Assembly: GCA_928212115.1 (NCBI GenBank)
Contig: CAKMRJ010004445.1
Location: 81,344,870 to 81,408,869, forward strand
Source of the DNA: Lactuca virosa
Taxonomy: Eukaryota > Streptophyta > Magnoliopsida > Asterales > Asteraceae
Length of the DNA: 64,000 nucleotides
Direction of reading: 5' to 3'
The translations under genes were made by a program, and so were the position numbers. Position 1 is the first letter of the stretch; each line of letters starts with the position of its first letter. This document shows, in pieces, positions 1 through 11,579 of this stretch. The notes under the pieces were generated by a model, which did not search any database, was not told where the DNA came from, and saw only the letters and a list, made by a program, of their open reading frames with translations.

Positions 1-1882
1 ACATACTGAAGCATACATAAGCATTCCCTAACCATACCCTGATTTAAGGCTCGCCTAATTGGGCCCGCCCCTGGTCTGCTACTGAATTAGTGGAACCCCG
101 TCCACACCCCTACTGGTAGTAGGATACGGGCCCTCGCCCACACTCACATCCTTCCTATCACGGGCCTCGCCCCTGCTCTACTAATATCGAGATATGGAAC
201 CCCATCCATACTAAGCTAGTAATGAGATACGGGACCTCGCCCCCACTCACCTCCCTACCAGGCACATACAGGTATCACGAAGACAACAAGTATAATCTAA
301 CGCACTACATAAGAATCTTCCTCGGGAATACCCCGACATCGGACCCCCGGACCGGAAACCTACTATTATCTAGCGACTTCGGGCTTACCCCGACATCGGA
401 CCCGGTCGGATCCTATCATACCTACACATGCAAGAATCACGAAGACCTTTAGCATCCTAACATTCCTCGGGCCTCGCCCGTCATCAACTCATAACCCGGA
501 ACATATATCAATAAGTGCCTCGGGCTAACCCCCGGGTTTTCCTTCTATACATAAGCATAAACATGAACATGAACATAATGGGCCAGCATTGTGGTCGTAG
601 ACCCATGCACACAGTGAGGAGACTCACCTCGCACTGCTGAAGATTCACTGAACGCTTTTGACTGCTAACCGGCACTTCTGAACCGCAGACCCTTCAGCTT
701 CCCGAACTATCAATACCCAAAACAACATTTAGACCACAATAATCCAAAAGTTAACCCTGCTCAAACTTGGTCAAAGTCAACGGTCATAGTCAACTTCCAG
801 TTGACTCAACTTGCTGAGTTGTCGTCGAGTCTAGCAACAACTCGACGGGTTCTCCTTCAACTAACATTCGGGACCATCTTCAACCGACTCACCGAGTTGT
901 AGAACAACTCGTCGAGTCCATCTTCATAAGCTAAGGAGATTGCCTTGGACTCGCCGAGTTCCTCCTTGAACTCGTCGAGTACCATGATCTTCATGCCCAT
1001 TATGGACACAGACTGGCTGAGCCCTTCTCTAACCCTACTCACTGATCCGACTCATAAACATAAGGGCTTGGGTTTGCGGCCCGACTCGTCGAGTCCATGA
1101 ACTGACTCACCGAGTCCATCTTGTGGCATCTCTATTTTATCGATTACATACCACCCCAACACCACCAACTCATAGATATGGACTCCTTATGCTAGCATTG
1201 CACGTAAAGTTGCTAACTTTACGTACATGCAAGGTGTTATGGGGCTAAAACAATTAATCCAAGCTTCAAAGAAAACCTAGGTCATGAAATGGGATCATAG
1301 CTGGATAAAGCCAACAACTCTGAGCTCCTAAAGCTCAAGAGTGTCCAGACCTGTTGTCCAAAACCATCCTCAAGGGTTTAATACTCGGATTAACCTTGGA
1401 AATGAGCCAAATGTGACCAAAAGCAAACTAGAAAAGGGGATCTATCAATTGAAAGCTCAAGATCCAGACTTTTTACCTTCTAACAGTTGCCAAAACGATA
1501 TGAAGGATGGATCTACACTTCCTTCCTTGCTCCTTTCTTCCAAGCCTTCAAAATCCACTCCAATGGACCTTAATCTTCACCAAAAGCTCCAAAAATGAAG
1601 TTGGGTGGCTAGCTTTTTGGGGTTCTGAACGAGAGAAGCTGTAATGAACCCTAGGGAAGAGAATAAGATGCTTAAATAGGGTACCAAGTCCCGGAATTAG
1701 GGCTTTCCCAACCCAGACCAGACTCGCCGAGTTCACTCGCCGACTCGCCGAGTCGGTCACTTAATCTGCGACACGGAGTCCGCTTCGACTCGCCGAGTCA
1801 TTCCTTGGACTCGGCGAGTTGACCCCCTTTTGACTTAGGGTTTTCCTTTCCTTTCTTGGCCTTTCTGATTCTGGGTGTTACA
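1..1882 (-). repeat. 3' LTR of gypsy A (partial)
   Basis: Matches 6091-8030 almost base for base and ends with GGGTGTTACA at 1882, the same terminus as the other LTR. The start lies beyond the window. It contains clusters of the near-palindrome ACTCG(C/T)CGAGT around 780-1110 and 1720-1820. Confidence 0.85.
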
Positions 1883-1897
1883 ACTCTCCCCCACTTA
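1883..1897 (-). other. Polypurine tract of gypsy A
   Basis: On the minus strand a purine run ending GTGGGGGAGAGT lies directly against the TGTAACACCC start of the 3' LTR. This is the usual plus-strand primer of LTR retroelements and it fixes the orientation of the element. Confidence 0.75.
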
Positions 1898-3360
1898 AAC
1901 TAGACTTCGTCCTCTAAGTCCGCCACGGTCAACTATCTTACAATCCGCTTACAGCTTTACGCACTTCACCCAATTGGTCCATTCCTGGACACATCATCCT
2001 CGGGATAATTCGACCATTACTACCTTCGAGTACAACCCTTTACCCAACCGGTAGCCCTACCAGTACTCCCAGTGCACTTACACTGATATACAAGGGGTTT
2101 ACCCTTTTACCCTGCACTGCCACTGGCCTTTCCAAGGCGGCCTCCTATAAGCAACGATCTTTCCGATCTCCATCAAGAACAAATCTTCTGCTGAAGCCGC
2201 AATCCTGGCCACTCTCAGTGCCGCCCATCACTTCAGTACCCACAGAATAATTCCACTTATGGTGCTCCAATACTGAAAACTCCACCCAGCGTGAGAATTC
2301 AGACAATCCTTCGAGTAGCAGATCCTTCTCTGCTACGTTTAAGGCTCAGACGAGAACGGCATCACCGGGCCAAATCATTTACTCGGAGATCATTTGATTC
2401 CGCGGTGAGCAACTTAGCATCTCCCGATCAGCTCACAGCTTCTTGCACCAAATCCATTACCATCATTCCTGCCTGAAGTCCTGCTGATCCCCATCCGCCT
2501 ACCGGATGAACCAAGACCACCCTGGTCCCAACCGATCTACCTTTATCTGAAATACCAGTCCACCACCGGTTACAGAACGCGAGAACATTCCCTCAGTCGC
2601 TCCCAGCGACTCATGAAGATACCGCGACTACCTGAACTGCCCTACCAACCCAGCCACTCCAGCTCTAGATGATCTAGGATCCCCGATCCCCTACCTTACC
2701 CTAAGGTCTCTACCAGGTCCCGCAGTCTTATATCCCGACTAAACTCGCATCTGCCGAAGGCTCCCTGATCTGGTTTCTCCGAACCAGCCATCAACTACTC
2801 GCGAAGACGCGAACTCAAGGTTGGGAAGTTTCCCCCAACTTCCAACCTAACTGCTCCTCAATCCAAACAGCCACTTGAGCTGCTTCCTTCCTTACCAAGA
2901 CTGCGAAACCACTTCAGTCTTGCATTCACTTTTGTCGCTGGCCCCCACACGAGTGGCTCTCCCCCACTTCGATTCGTCTAATTCCTCACAACTCACAGCT
3001 TGAGAGAATTACCAATTCTCCCTACCATCCTCTGGCCACTCCTGTTGAAAACCCGAGCTCATCACAGTTGGGCATCTAACCGATCTATCCCCTAACGACA
3101 CCTTCCCGAACTAGCGAGACACTACCTAGCCCCACACATGCATGCTACAGTTACTGCATCCAAAGTAACCTACTCTAAAGGAGGCGACCTCCTACTATTA
3201 CTCCAAAATCCAAGGTATGCAGATGGCATATAACTCAATCACAAGCAGGCCACAAAATTCCGAAATATTATTATCAATACCGATGCAGAACCATAACAAT
3301 AAGATCATAACATAAACTGATAGGAAAATGAAATTAGATATGTACATGATGCATCGGGCT
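1898..3360 (-). other. Internal 3' region of gypsy A without recognisable pol
   Basis: I see no long reading frame and no polymerase or integrase motif. Bases 2290-2400 resemble 4885-4990 in the leader (shared pieces such as AATCCTTCGAGTA and GGGCCAAATC), so part of the leader appears to be duplicated here. The DNA beside the polypurine tract, read on the minus strand, includes a short acidic stretch (DLEDEV) that may be the last codons of a lost pol gene; this is a guess. Confidence 0.45.
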
Positions 3361-3399
3361 GCTCACACCTCATCTGAAACCAACTGATACGCCATGCTC

Positions 3400-4545
3400 C
3401 TTGCTGCAACCGCCTCCGCCCGGCTCTGTCGGCCGTCAGTGATCCTCAAGGTTGCAGGGGCAGGTGCCATCACCTTTCCTGCTGAATGCAAACTCGGACA
3501 TTGGGCCTTCTTGTTGCCCCTCTAACTACAATGGAAACATATCAGGTTCGATCCCTGGGTGGTGGTAGCAGTACAATCTCTGCTGAAATGACCAGTCTGG
3601 CCGCACTTGAACCAGCCAGAATCACCACCACTGCCACCCCTACACGCACCCTCGTGCGTCCTGCCACACTTCCCGTACCGGATGCGGCTCTGATAATCCC
3701 TCGATCTCGAATCTGACTCCTTGGGCCTTTTGTCCAAACCTGTGGCTACCTGAATCTCATCCGGCTTCCTCTTCCTGATCTGCTCCAAATCAATCTCTCT
3801 CTCCCTGGCCCGAGCAATCATGTCCTCCAGCGTCTTGCAGCTGGACCTGCTCACAAATGAGTCCTCTCAACATCTCGTGGTACCGAGCCTTCTTCATCTC
3901 CTCGTCCGCCACATACTGTGGAACCAGAAGGGCTCTCTCCCTGAACTTGGCGGTGATCTCTGCCACTGTCTCTGTAGTCTGTCTCAGATCCTGAAACTCC
4001 CAGGCTAACGGCTGCACCTCAATCACCGGTGCAAACTCGGCCTTGAACCTGGCCGAGAAGTCGCTCCATGTCATCGCGTCCAACGCGACATCATCTCCGA
4101 TAGCATGACCAACCTCCTCCCACCAATCCCGTGCTCTGTCCTTCAGAAGACAGGAGTCGAGTCGAACCTTGTCCCCCTCGAGACACCGGCTGGAATGAAA
4201 AGCGTTGGCGGCATCAGCCAACCATCTGCCACTAGCAATGGGGTCCCTAGCCCCATGATGATAGTCTGGAGCTCCACAAGCTTTGAACTCCCAGAATGTC
4301 AATGTACGCGCTCCCAACAATGCCATCATCTCTGTGCGGAAGGCTCCAAGCCTCTCATCCAAAATCTCCAGGATGCCCTCCTTGACCGTGCCAAAGATCA
4401 CAGGAGTCTGGTCTAAAATACTGCGCGTAACCTCTGCTGATACAAACTCCCTCATCCACTCCTCGAGCTGCTCGGTCCCTGAACCCGAGCCTGATCCCTC
4501 TCTGACACCTGACCCATCCACTGGTCCACCTTGCAATGTCGCCAT
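3400..4545 (-). pseudogene. gag: Gag capsid/nucleocapsid pseudogene of gypsy A
   Basis: The frame from an ATG at 4545 gives a retrotransposon Gag domain (PF03732-like), with FWEFKACGAPDYH near residue 85 and the conserved RARDWWEE and FKAEFAP stretches. The frame shifts near 3850, where the text continues in another frame as SCKTLEDMIARARERE. Next come two zinc-knuckle-like segments. In the first segments the expected leading cysteines are replaced (YGKCG and WFKCGQTGHFSRDC). A stop at 3522 cuts the following CFHC knuckle. An ATG 36 bases further upstream is in frame, but the one at 4545 opens the family-like sequence. This gag is dead in this copy. Confidence 0.75.
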
Positions 4546-4599
4546 ACTGAAAAACATGCCATAACAATCATCAAAATACACATCACTGCCGAGGGATCA

Positions 4600-5541
4600 C
4601 ACACACTCTACAAGTTCCCTGGTTTTATCTCGGCCCCTCTTGAATCGAGTACGGATCATCTGCTTTCAGTAGTACGGGCCCATACTACCTTCCACATCTA
4701 TCCGTACTTTCCTCAAGAGTTACCTCAACTCCACCAAGTCCCTTTCACTACCCTCGCTGCTCCTAGCACTAAACTCATCCTAGGCCTACCCTAGGGAAAT
4801 ATCTGACCCAAACCAGTCCTCAGCTGCTGAAGGTCTCTTTGTAATGCCAATTAGCCATCACCTGAATACCATCACATGTAACGAGGCTCAGATAATCCTT
4901 CGAGTAAAGGACTCGTCCCTACAACGGTTAGACTCAGACAAGAGTTGCGCAATAGGGCCAAATCCAGCACTCTGAGATTATTCAACCCTGGTCACATGTG
5001 ACTTAACGCATTCACCTAATAGCTAACTCCCATCACTCAGAGTCCCACAAAGCACAAAGCAGGCATCATTCAGACCAAAGGAAAATCTAACCAAAACATA
5101 ACCAAGCAGTTCTATCCAAATACAATAATCTGTACTAGCATGCAATATAAGCTCACATAATCAAGCATAACCTAAACAGGCTATCCTACCACTGTCTAAC
5201 CAATGCTAGCATATAGCTTAATAAGCGCATATAACAGGCACATAAGGCATCCTCCTAGATCCTTAGTCCTAAATCTAGCATGATGATCACATAATCATAT
5301 CATAACATAAACTTGTATGGGTAATTTGGGAGAACTTACTTGAACTCGACTGATTGCATGCACCACACCCTTTTCTCTTTTCAAAGTTCTTTTCTTTTCT
5401 CAAAGTTCTTTTCGCTTTTTCTAAAACTCTTTTTCTAAAAATCCATTTTACGAAATTTGCTTTCCTTTTGAAAAATTCTATACCAATTCCTCAGTTTGAG
5501 TTCAGACACACCCGGAAGCATGTCTGAATCCCTCAAACCAA
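4600..5541 (-). other. 5' leader of gypsy A
   Basis: Non-coding DNA between the primer site and the gag start, read on the minus strand. It has several T-rich runs (5380-5470 on the plus strand). Bases 4885-4990 have a diverged second copy at 2290-2400. Confidence 0.5.
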
Positions 5542-5554
5542 GGCTCTGATACCA
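5542..5554 (-). other. Primer-binding site of gypsy A (initiator Met tRNA type)
   Basis: The minus strand reads TGGTATCAGAGCC, the usual complement of the plant initiator methionine tRNA 3' end, three bases inside the 5' LTR boundary at 5558. Confidence 0.85.
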
Positions 5555-5557
5555 ACT

Positions 5558-8030
5558 TGTAACATCCCAAAAATTAGGTCCAAAAATTTCATTTTTAAAT
5601 CGTTAATCAAGTCATAAATATAATTCATCCATCCAAAACCTTAGTCATTAATACAAATCAGAGTTTCATTTCCAAAACACTTGTTCAATTATCAGAGTAA
5701 ACATCCCAGGCTAACTTTGTCATGGTGTGTGCACTGCAACCCTCTCGAGCTCCTCTTCAGAAAACTGATTACCTGAAACCAAAACTGAAAACCGTAAGCA
5801 CGAAGCTTAGTGAGTTCCCCAACCTACCACATACCATACATATCTACTGATCCATACATGCCATACATAAATCTGAGCACATAACCACATACTGTGCCCC
5901 CGCCCGTTGCATTGGGCCTCGCCCGCCATCGGACCTCGTCCGTCATCAGGCCCCGCCTGGCATCAGGTCCCACCTGGCATCGAGCCCCGCCCGGTATACA
6001 GATCTGTTTCCCTTAGGCCCCGCCTGTCTCTGGGCCTTGCCCGCCATACAATCAAATAACATACTGAAGCATACATAAACATTCCCTAAACATACTGAAG
6101 CATACATAAACATTCCCTAACCATACCCTGATTTAAGGCCTCGCCTAACTTGGGCCCCGCCCCTGGTCTGCTACTGAATTAGTGGAACCCCGTCCACACC
6201 CCTACTGGTAGTGGGATACGGGCCCTCGCCCACACTCACATCCTTCCTATCACGGGCCTCGCCCCTGCTCTACTAATATCGAGATATGGAACCCCATCCA
6301 TACTCAGCTAGTGATGAGATACGGGACCTCGCCCCCACTCACCTCCCTACCAGGCACATACAAGTATCACGAAGACAACAAGTATAATCCAACGCACTAC
6401 ATAAGAATCTTCCTCGGGAATACTCCGGCATCGGACCCCCGGACCGGAAACCTACTATTATCTAGCGTACTTCGGTCTTACCCCGACATCGGACCCTCGG
6501 TCCGGATCCTATCATACCTACACATGCAAGAATCACGAAGACCTCTAGCATCCTAACATTCCTCGGGCCTCGCCCGTCATCAAGTCGTAACCCGGAACAT
6601 ATATCAATAAGTGCCTAGGGCTAACCCCCGGGTTTTCCTTCTATACATAAGCATAAACATGAACATGAACATAATGGGCCGGCATTGTGGCCGTAGACCC
6701 ATGCACACAATGAGGATACTCACCTCGCACTGCTGAAGATTCACTAAACGCTTCTGACTGCTAACCGGCACTTCTGAACCGCAGACCCTTCAGCTTCCCG
6801 AACTATCAATACCCAAAACAACATTTAGACCACAATAATAAAGTCAACCCTGGTCAAACTTGGTCAAAGTCAACGGTCAGAGTCAACTTCCAGTTGACTA
6901 AACTCGCCGAGTTGTTCTGCCAACTCGTCGAGTCCATGCTCCTCAAATCCCAAAACAACCTCGACTCAACTCGTCGAGTCTAGCAACAAATCGACGGGTT
7001 CTCCTTCAACTAACATTCGGGACCATCTCCAACCGACTCGCCGAGTTGTAGAACAACTCGTCGAGTCCATCTTCATAAGCTAAGGAGATTGCCTTGGACT
7101 CGCCGAGATCCTCCTTGAACTCGTCGAGTACCATGATCTTCATGCCCATTATGGACATAGACTGGCTGAGCCCTTCTCTAACCCCACTCAGTGATCCGAC
7201 TCATAAACATAAGGGCTTGGGTTTGCGGCCCGACTCATGAGTCCATGAACTGACTCGCCGAGTCCATCTTGTGACATCTCTATTTTGTCGATTACATACC
7301 ACCCCAACACCTCCAACTCATAGATCTGGACTCCTTATGCTAGCATTGCACGTAAAGTTGCTAACTTTACATACATGCAAGGTGTTATGGGGCTAAAACA
7401 TGTAATCCAAGCTTCAAAGAAAACCTAGGTCATGAAATGGGATCTTAGCTGGATAAAGCCAGCAACTCTGAGCTCCTAAAGCTCAAGAGTGTCCAGATCT
7501 GTTGTCCAAAACCATCCTCAAGGGTTTCATACTCGGATTAACCTTGGAAATGATCCAAATGTGACCAAAAGCAAACTAGAAAAGGGGATCTATCAATTGA
7601 AAGCTCAAGGTCCAGACTTTTTACCTTCTAACAGTTGCCAAAACGATATGAAGGCTGGATCTACACTTCCTTCCTTGCTCCTTTCTTCCAAGCCTTCAAA
7701 ATCAACTCCAATGGACCTTAATCTTCACCAAAAGCTCCAAAAATGAAGTTGGGTGGCTAGGCTTTTGGGGTTCTGGACGAGAGAGGTTGTAATGAACCCT
7801 AGGGAAAAGAATAAGATGCTTAAATAGGGTACCAAGTCCCGGAATTAGGGCTTTCCCAACCCAGACCAGACTCATCGAGTCCACTCGCCGACTCGTCGAG
7901 TCGATCACTTAATCTGCGACACCGAGTCCGCTTCGACTCGCCGAGTCATTCCTTGGACTCGACAAGTTGACCCCCTTTTGACTTAGGGTTTTCCTTTCCT
8001 TTCTTGGCCTTTCTGATTGTGGGTGTTACA
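5558..8030 (-). repeat. 5' LTR of gypsy A (2473 bp)
   Basis: Plus-strand ends are TGTAACATCCC at 5558 and GGGTGTTACA at 8030, giving the TG...CA rule. It holds a tandem array of about 17 bp (5897-6050), a 30-bp direct duplication at 6061-6120, and many ACTCG(C/T)CGAGT near-palindromes (6895-7270, 7860-7975). Confidence 0.88.
5897..6050. repeat. About 17-bp GC-rich tandem repeat in the LTR
   Basis: Variants of CATCGGGCCTCGCCCG follow each other six to eight times with substitutions. The same type of sequence, in the opposite orientation, is seen at 9715-9905. Confidence 0.7.
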
Positions 8031-8139
8031 AGTCCATCCTAACAAATTGTCCTGATGATATGCAACCCAAATGGACCATGCTACTCTCGGGTCGAATACA
8101 TACTGATAATAGTTATGGGCTTAGACATCTAATCCAACA
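8031..8139 (-). repeat. Ty1/copia LTR terminal fragment
   Basis: On the minus strand it begins TGTTGGATTAGATGTCTAAG, the same start as the copia LTRs at 35225 (minus) and 46761 (plus), and continues similarly for about 110 bp until gypsy A begins at 8030. Gypsy A probably inserted into this LTR. Confidence 0.65.
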
Positions 8140-9400
8140 ACAGTAACATACTAAATATCTACTAAATATCAGCATACCAGGAATGCATAACCGCATATAC
8201 TCCGAGGTGAGATAGCCACCCGGATAGGTGATCCTACTCTAGAACCACAACCAAATAAGGAACATGTAAAAGAGTCTAGACCAAGATTCCTCATTCTATC
8301 CTACATGACTATATACAGTCCCTGTGGCATCCCTCTACCAACAGACAACCACAACTAGTGAGTCGATATTGGTGCCTTCGACCCACAGTACAATGACGCG
8401 AAACTCACCTCTCCATCTGAACAATAACTAATGAGGTCCCAACTCCTAATCTCAACTCCAACCGTCACCTATCCATCCAAATGACCAGTTCTCAAACACA
8501 ATCCAAATTACCCAAAATACCCCTAGGTCAAACTTAGTCAAAATCAAGTAAAATCAAAATTCTAAAAAGTCAATCGAGTCAACCCGACTGAGTATGCCCT
8601 GCGTACTCAGTTGTACGCCCAGCATACGCATTGGTTGACCAAGCACGAGCCTATTGACCACGTACGTGTAGCGTACGCCTTGTACGCCCAGTATACATGG
8701 TTGGCTGCCAACCCAACTCATTAAGAGCTTAATCCTTAAGCCCTTAAGTGCATTTTCTAGATCTAAGTCCAAAATGATGTCCTTGACCATAAAGTTTCCA
8801 ACTTTATGGTCTTGCATGGCCATTAAGTGCCCAACAGCAAAGATCCTAACCTCTTAATCCATTAAGACAACCTAGACCATGCATGAGAAGAAACTAGTGT
8901 CCAAGATTACATTTTTATAACTCAAGAGGCTCCAAAACCTCTAAAAGGACAACTCAAATGGATTAGAGTAACCCCCATTCATAATACCAAGCTTATCGGA
9001 CCAAAAGAACATAAAATCAAACCTAAAACAAGATCTAAGTATAACTTCACCAGTTTCATAACTTTATACCTCCAAGTGATGTCAAATGATGATGTGATTC
9101 TGGATCTAAGGTGCTTCACTGCTCCAAGATGGCCTCCACTTTCTTCTTTCTTCTTCAAAGGCACAAAACACACACACACAAGCTCAAAAATGCTCACAAG
9201 GTAGATTAGGGTTTGCAAAAACATTTTGAGAGGGTGGAGGCTAATGAAAGGAACCAGGTTTGAAAGTTAATGAAGAATAAATAGGGTCCAAACCCTAACA
9301 TCCTAAATAGTATAGTGAGTTGAAGCGAGTTGAGTTGGAATCTGGCCAAGTGCGTTCTCACAACGTAACCAAGGACTGGTCGCGACGTGAGTGTCAACTG
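8140..9400 (-). repeat. Gypsy-type LTR fragment, minus orientation
   Basis: On the minus strand it has the order seen in the other large gypsy LTRs here: AT-rich promoter-like part with a TATTTA box near 9280, transcribed leader, paired GTACGC motifs near 8600-8700, then GAGGTGAGTTTC...GGGTCGAAGGCACCAAT near 8370-8410. No LTR ends remain. The small open frames in it look accidental. Confidence 0.6.
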
Positions 9401-9910
9401 ATGGAAATGTTGATTGTTGACTTTAACTTTAACTTTGACCGTTGACTTTGAGTGTTGACTTTTGGTGGAGTTGACTTTTGATCAAATTGCTAGTTTTAGA
9501 AGGTGGAGTAAGGGTTTACCTTGTATGGTTTGTTAAGAGGTGTATGGTACCCATTCATTGGCCGTGTGAGCTGTTAGTAGTGGATTTTGTCGGCGAGGTG
9601 AGTTTCCTCACTGTGTTTTAGTGGGTCGAAGGCACCAATGTCGGCCCATGGTCTGTTATGTTTAGATGCTAGATGTCTGCGTAACTCTTGTATATGTTAT
9701 GTGTTCATATGTTTATTGGGCGAGGCCCGATGGCCATTATGTATGCTATTTATCTTTGTGATTATTTCATGTGTTAGTTTATATGGCTATATGTTTATAT
9801 GTATACCGGGTGGGGCCCGATGACTGACAATTTTGTATACCTTGTGGGTCTCGATGCCAGGCGGGGCCCATTGTCGGATGGGGTCTGATGTCGGGCAAGA
9901 TCCATATATT
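9401..9910 (+). repeat. Gypsy-type LTR fragment, plus orientation
   Basis: GAGGTGAGTTTC...GGGTCGAAGGCACCAAT at 9594-9640 repeats, inverted, the motif at 8370-8410, and GGGCGAGGCCCGATGG-type repeats follow. The two LTR pieces therefore face each other across about 9400. Confidence 0.6.
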
Positions 9911-11337
9911 AGTGGAATTTAAGTTTACAAAATACCCTATCATTGGGACTTTTTAGTGTGGCATTAAAAAAGGATACAAAATGGCATATCATTATGGACT
10001 TAGCTGCTTACAACATTGACAAAAAAAGGTTGGCATCCCATATCATCAACCATAATCTGACCCTAACACATCACCAATCCCTACGCCCAACATTCCAAAT
10101 TGCTTCAATTACATTAGAAATTACTTGCATAACTTATACATATAAAACACCAACTCATGCATCAGAAATATAACCACCATCTTAAACCTACCTATTGTCT
10201 TCTTGTAATCACTTAGCTCATTCTCAATGTTTTCCACCACAGTCTTCTCCTTAGACAAGAGAAACATCCACACAACCTTTTTCTTGATGTTGTTGATCAC
10301 AGGAAAATCCTCTTTACCATCCAGTTTCTGCTTAGCTTAAGAGAATAAAGAAGGTTTTTGTAGTACCCTTCCTCTTGTTCTTTATCTTTCCATTAGATGT
10401 ACCCACATTTCTTCTGGTCTGTAATGAATCCAACTGAAGACAACTTTAGACAATAAGATGAAAACCAAATACTTAAGAAATCAACAACATGTAATATAAA
10501 TGGTTAACAAATCACCAACATGTAATCAATCTACATTAATCAATAATGCTTAAGAAATCACCAACATCTAACATAATCGGACAACATCTACCACAAACCA
10601 AACCAAACCAAACCAAACCATACCAAACCAAAGCCAGTAGCAAATATTAACAAAATAAAAATTTAGGTTTTTATATCGGAAAACAAAGGTTTTTGACAGT
10701 TAAATCAGAGATTAAAACCCTAGAATTTATTGCATTAATGAATGTAGCTAGACTGTAGCTTACCATACTCTTTCAACAATTCTAAAAATATCTCCTAAGA
10801 TTAGTTATTTCCCAATTGGTTCGTTCCATAGCTCGAACGTCTTAATCACATTTCTTGACACCGTCTCGAAAACGGATCCGAGCGAGTGGGAGCCGATTCC
10901 TCGTAATCGAGGAACTCGAAGACATTGTTATTGAAGAAAGCAATAGTCAGAAGAAAAGCAAGCTTTTTGCTTTGAGTTTTCACAAGAAGGGCAAGAGAGA
11001 ATTACTAATACTATTGACGACGGTGAGTGGAAAAACCATCGTCTAAATCCTAGCCCTTAAAACTCCTACAACTTTTGATCCTGGCCGTAATAACTCAAGA
11101 ATTACAGTTAATCGGAGGTTCAGCCCGTCTCCTCCGCACGCTTCCTTCTTCTTCTCCCCCACGTTCACGCCTTCAACCTCTCAAGCGACTTCAACCGACT
11201 TCAAACTCCACCCACGTTTCTCAATAGTCATGATTATAAAAGAGAGCTTCACATTTCAATCAACATTTTTCTCCTCTACTTTGGTTTCACCTTACACAAC
11301 GAAATCACCAATGAAATCCCTAATGATATCAGGAACT
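9911..11337. other. Unique-looking intergenic DNA with one exon-like stretch
   Basis: No recognisable gene or element ends. On the minus strand, 10340-10187 reads openly (KEDFPVINNIKKKVVWMFL, then a lysine/glutamate-rich piece) up to a GT donor-like site. It looks like a lost exon, but I do not recognise the family. A CCAAA-type repeat lies at 10592-10632. An open frame near 10855-11046 lacks an ATG. Confidence 0.4.
10592..10632. repeat. Five-base tandem repeat (ACCAA)n
   Basis: AACCA/ACCAA units repeat about eight times with one interruption. Confidence 0.85.
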
Positions 11338-11566
11338 TAATAAAATTTTGTCATATGATTATATCAAAGAGAAAATTACAAGGGTTCTCTGATACCATGA
11401 TAACATTGTCATATGATTATATCAAAGAGAAATTACAAGGGTTCTCAGAGAAAAGCATAAAGACTACAAGGAATAAAGCGGATATAAATACTAGCTAGAC
11501 AGAAACCCTAATGGGCTAAAGACAAAAAGGGCCCATAAACAAGCGGGCTAATAATATAGACTAACA
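11338..11566 (-). repeat. 3' LTR of copia B
   Basis: On the minus strand it starts TGTTAGTCTATATTATTAG at 11566. The last about 60 bp are a tandem duplicate that includes a copy of the primer-site edge (see the 5' LTR). The outermost bases near 11338-11350 differ from the other LTR. Confidence 0.8.
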
Positions 11567-11579
11567 TCCCCCCTCAAAC
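11567..11579 (-). other. Polypurine tract of copia B
   Basis: The minus strand reads GTTTGAGGGGGGA immediately before the 3' LTR. Confidence 0.8.

Larger units (their letters stand above)
1..8030 (-). mobile_element. Ty3/gypsy element A, gag-only (non-autonomous or internally deleted)
   Basis: Two near-identical long direct repeats (1-1882, cut by the window edge, and 5558-8030) flank 3.7 kb of internal DNA. On the minus strand the order is 5' LTR, primer site, leader, gag, unrecognised 3' DNA, polypurine tract, 3' LTR, so transcription runs right to left. Protease, reverse transcriptase, RNase H and integrase motifs are absent by eye. Such an element would depend on enzymes supplied by another copy. 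The superfamily call rests on the gag type and the LTR style. The target duplication cannot be tested because the left LTR starts outside the window. Confidence 0.8.

Noticed and set aside
5542..5554. tRNA-like sequences at the retroelement primer sites
   Set aside because: Only the 12-13 bases complementary to the tRNA 3' end are present; no cloverleaf follows.
10855..11046. Basic 63-residue open frame
   Set aside because: It has no ATG (opens at TTG), no recognised domain, and no homologue in the window.
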